From positions 1 to 7,290 of the forward strand of contig JAITVU010000206.1 of NCBI GenBank assembly GCA_031285645.1: a stretch of 7,290 nucleotides of DNA. The letters run 5' to 3'. Position 1 is the stretch's first letter, and the number at the start of each line of letters is the position of its first letter. The position numbers and the translations under genes were made by a program. Below are positions 5,957 to 7,290 of the stretch, one piece after another. Under the pieces are notes generated by a model, which ran no database searches, was not told the origin of the DNA, and worked only from the letters and a program-made list of their open reading frames with translations. This stretch comes from Oscillospiraceae bacterium (lineage in GTDB: Bacteria; Bacillota; Clostridia; Oscillospirales; Ruminococcaceae).

Positions 5957-6035
5957 GCGGCCAATCACATAACCGCTACGCGGTTATGTACGCGCCTCAC
6001 GGCGCGGCATGCGCTGAAAGCGCATGATTGGCCGC
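5957..6035. repeat. Cloverleaf-like branched inverted repeat, element C (fmt/rsmB spacer)
   Basis: The closing stem is GCGGCCAATCA (5957-5967) with TGATTGGCCGC (6025-6035), 11 bp and exact. Arm 1 is CATAACCGC/GCGGTTATG (5968-5976/5980-5988), loop TAC. Arm 2 is CGCGCC/GGCGCG (5991-5996/6001-6006), loop TCAC (GTGA on the minus strand). Arm 3 is TGCGC/GCGCA (6010-6014/6020-6024), loop TGAAA. It can gain two more pairs (CA 6008-6009 with TG 6025-6026) at the expense of the closing stem. Outside, GAAC (5950-5953) can pair with GTTC (6040-6043). The layout matches element B with different sequence. Smaller hairpins between it and rsmB include ATAAAC/GTTTAT (5926-5931/5938-5943). Confidence 0.9.
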
Positions 6036-6077
6036 CTACGTTCAAACTGATCGCTCTTGTGTCAGGCGCCTTTTAAG

Positions 6078-7010
6078 TCACAGCCCCGGCGCCCGGCACA
6101 TCTCGCCGCCCTGAAGCCGTTTTCCGCGGATAAAGTCGGCGCCGCTCATGGCCTTTTTCCCCTCAGGTTGGACTGTGAGAAACTCGACGGCCCCGTCCTT
6201 GCAGGCCACAATAAAGCGCTGTGTGTCCAGTATAGCGCCCGGTTTTCCCAAAATCTCCGGAACCGGCGCGGCGGCCAATATTTTTATAAGCTTACCGTCC
6301 AGGGTTGTCTTTGCCATCGGCGCGGGATTGAGCCCGCGCACCAGGCAGCATATTTCCTTTGGTGTTTTGTTAAAATCAAGGATCGCCATACCCTTGTCTA
6401 TCATGGGCGCGTATGTGGCCCGCGTATCATCCTGCCGCATGCGCGGGGCGGTGCCGCTTTCAATCAGGCCGATTGTGTCACGCAAAACCCGCGCGCCAAG
6501 GGCCGAGAGGCGATCAAACAGCTCACCCGCCGTCTCGTCCGGGCCGATGGGCGTTTCCCTCGCAAGGATTAAATCTCCCGTGTCGAGCCCGGCGTCCATA
6601 TACATTGTCGTGACGCCCGTTACATTGTCGCCACCGATGACCGACCACTGTATCGGCGCGGCGCCGCGCAGCCTCGGGAGCAAGGACGCGTGTACATTGA
6701 CACAGCCCAATCGGGGCGCGCTGAGGATATCAGCCGGCAATAATCTCCCGTAGGCGACGACAACGGCCAAATCCGGCGCGAGCGCGCGCAGAAAAGCGGC
6801 GACTTGGCCGTCCTTCAGTTTTGTGGGTTGGTACACAGGAATTTCATGAGCCTGCGCCAGTTCCTTGACAGGGGGCGGCGACAGTTTATAGCCCCGGCCC
6901 TTCGGCCGGTCGGGCTGGGAAAAGACAGCCTGAATATGGTGCCCGTCATCTATCAGTGCTTCAAGGCAAGGCACAGCGAAATCCGGCGTCCCCATAAAAA
7001 CTATATTCAA
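6078..7010 (-). CDS. fmt: Methionyl-tRNA formyltransferase
   Basis: Transfers a formyl group from 10-formyl-tetrahydrofolate to Met-tRNAfMet for translation initiation. Its 310 residues are the standard length. The N-terminal Rossmann domain begins MNIVFMGTPDFAVP. The catalytic triad is N105 and H107 (in NVHASLLP) and D143 (in MDAGLDTGD). The tRNA/folate loop SLLPRLRGAAPIQW is at 109-122, and the insert QPDRPKGRGYKLSPPPVK (32-49) matches the flexible loop that contacts the initiator acceptor stem. The C-terminal OB-fold-like domain starts at about 205. The start is a TTG at 7008-7010, chosen because GGAGG (7018-7022) lies 7 nt upstream and MNIVFMGTP is the family N-terminus. The next Met (residue 6) would remove the first beta strand. 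It lies 74 nt after def, and their products act at opposite ends of the formyl-Met cycle. Confidence 0.97.
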   Translation of the reverse strand: MNIVFMGTPDFAVPCLEALIDDGHHIQAVFSQPDRPKGRGYKLSPPPVKELAQAHEIPVYQPTKLKDGQVAAFLRALAPDLAVVVAYGRLLPADILSAPRLGCVNVHASLLPRLRGAAPIQWSVIGGDNVTGVTTMYMDAGLDTGDLILARETPIGPDETAGELFDRLSALGARVLRDTIGLIESGTAPRMRQDDTRATYAPMIDKGMAILDFNKTPKEICCLVRGLNPAPMAKTTLDGKLIKILAAAPVPEILGKPGAILDTQRFIVACKDGAVEFLTVQPEGKKAMSGADFIRGKRLQGGEMCRAPGL

Positions 7011-7017
7011 ATTTCAA

Positions 7018-7022
7018 CCTCC
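7018..7022 (-). promoter_or_regulatory. Shine-Dalgarno for the TTG start of fmt
   Basis: CCGGAGG context on the minus strand, with GGAGG 7 nt before the TTG start codon. This is optimal spacing and decides the start. Confidence 0.8.
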
Positions 7023-7029
7023 GGATATA

Positions 7030-7059
7030 AGGCAACAGTTAGTATGGCGCTGTTCGCCT
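7030..7059. other. Hairpin in the def/fmt spacer
   Basis: AGGCAACAG (7030-7038) pairs with CTGTT.GCCT (7050-7059, one bulged C), giving 9 bp with an 11-nt loop. On the minus strand it ends about 7 nt before the fmt ribosome site, so it could influence fmt translation. There is no T tract, so it is not a terminator. Confidence 0.45.
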
Positions 7060-7084
7060 GACTTTATCTCCCGTCCTGATAATG

Positions 7085-7290
7085 TCAACTTTTTTCGTCC
7101 TCGTCATCCTCGATCATCTCCGTCGCCAAATCGACAAACAATTTTCCATTGAGATGGTCGATCTCGTGGCAGAACGCGCGGGCTTTAAGCCCTTCGCCCC
7201 ACATTTCAATCAAATCGCCGTTGCGGTCCTGCGCGCGCACTTTTACGCGCATGGGCCGCTCGACCATACCGTATTCCCCGGGGAAAGAAA
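7085..7290 (-). CDS. def: Peptide deformylase (5' part outside window)
   Basis: Removes the formyl group from the N-terminal Met of new proteins; an Fe/Zn metalloenzyme acting at the ribosome exit. Only the last 67 residues are visible. They read SFPGEYG at the window edge and continue [16 protein letters not shown], then [21 protein letters not shown] is the metal-binding HExxH motif (motif 3). The visible SFPG follows where the motif-2 cysteine (EGCLS) should lie, just off the right edge. The C-terminus is short and acidic ([10 protein letters not shown]), as is common in clostridial forms. An internal Met at 7265-7267 is not the start, because the frame is open and conserved across it. It heads the visible cluster, 74 nt upstream of fmt. 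Confidence 0.95.
   Translation of the reverse strand, partial: SFPGEYGMVERPMRVKVRAQDRNGDLIEMWGEGLKARAFCHEIDHLNGKLFVDLATEMIEDDEDEKS

Noticed and set aside
2018..6035. CRISPR array or integron attC series
   Set aside because: There are no regularly spaced identical repeats, no cas or integrase gene, and no attC core sites. The elements are one or two per spacer with different sequences.
6057..6753. Plus-strand frames opposite fmt
   Set aside because: Antisense shadows of a gene with all its catalytic residues visible.

Overview
The window reads almost entirely on the minus strand. It carries a housekeeping cluster typical of Firmicutes, most likely a moderately GC-rich Clostridia relative. 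In transcription order, from right to left, the genes are def (5' end cut off), fmt, rsmB, a GNAT acetyltransferase, rlmN, a PP2C-type phosphatase (stp/prpC) and a PASTA Ser/Thr kinase (prkC/pknB, 3' end cut off). The taxonomic inference rests on this gene order, the AGGAGG-type ribosome binding sites, frequent TTG starts and the PASTA kinase/PP2C pair. No plus-strand gene is credible.

Functionally, Def and Fmt form the N-formylmethionine cycle. RsmB and RlmN modify 16S and 23S rRNA (and, for RlmN, tRNA). The phosphatase and kinase are an antagonistic signalling pair that acts on cell-wall and growth proteins. The GNAT enzyme between rsmB and rlmN is not a usual member of this cluster, and its substrate is unknown.

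The unusual part is between the genes. These genes are often nearly contiguous in Firmicutes, but here they are separated by 140-287 nt (only def-fmt is shorter, 74 nt). Three spacers hold compact branched inverted-repeat structures: a closing stem of 7-11 bp enclosing three short-loop hairpins, like a cloverleaf or four-way junction. The clearest are at 4386-4472 (rsmB/GNAT), 5957-6035 (fmt/rsmB) and 2018-2090 (rlmN/stp). A weaker fourth at 2097-2190 lies directly beside the last. Their architecture is shared but their primary sequences hardly match, which suggests selection on fold. A more degenerate relative lies in the GNAT/rlmN spacer (about 3283-3405) and shares two short sequence blocks with the rlmN/stp spacer. 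No transposase or other obvious mobilising gene is in the window. These cloverleaf-like intergenic elements are the best candidate for something undescribed.
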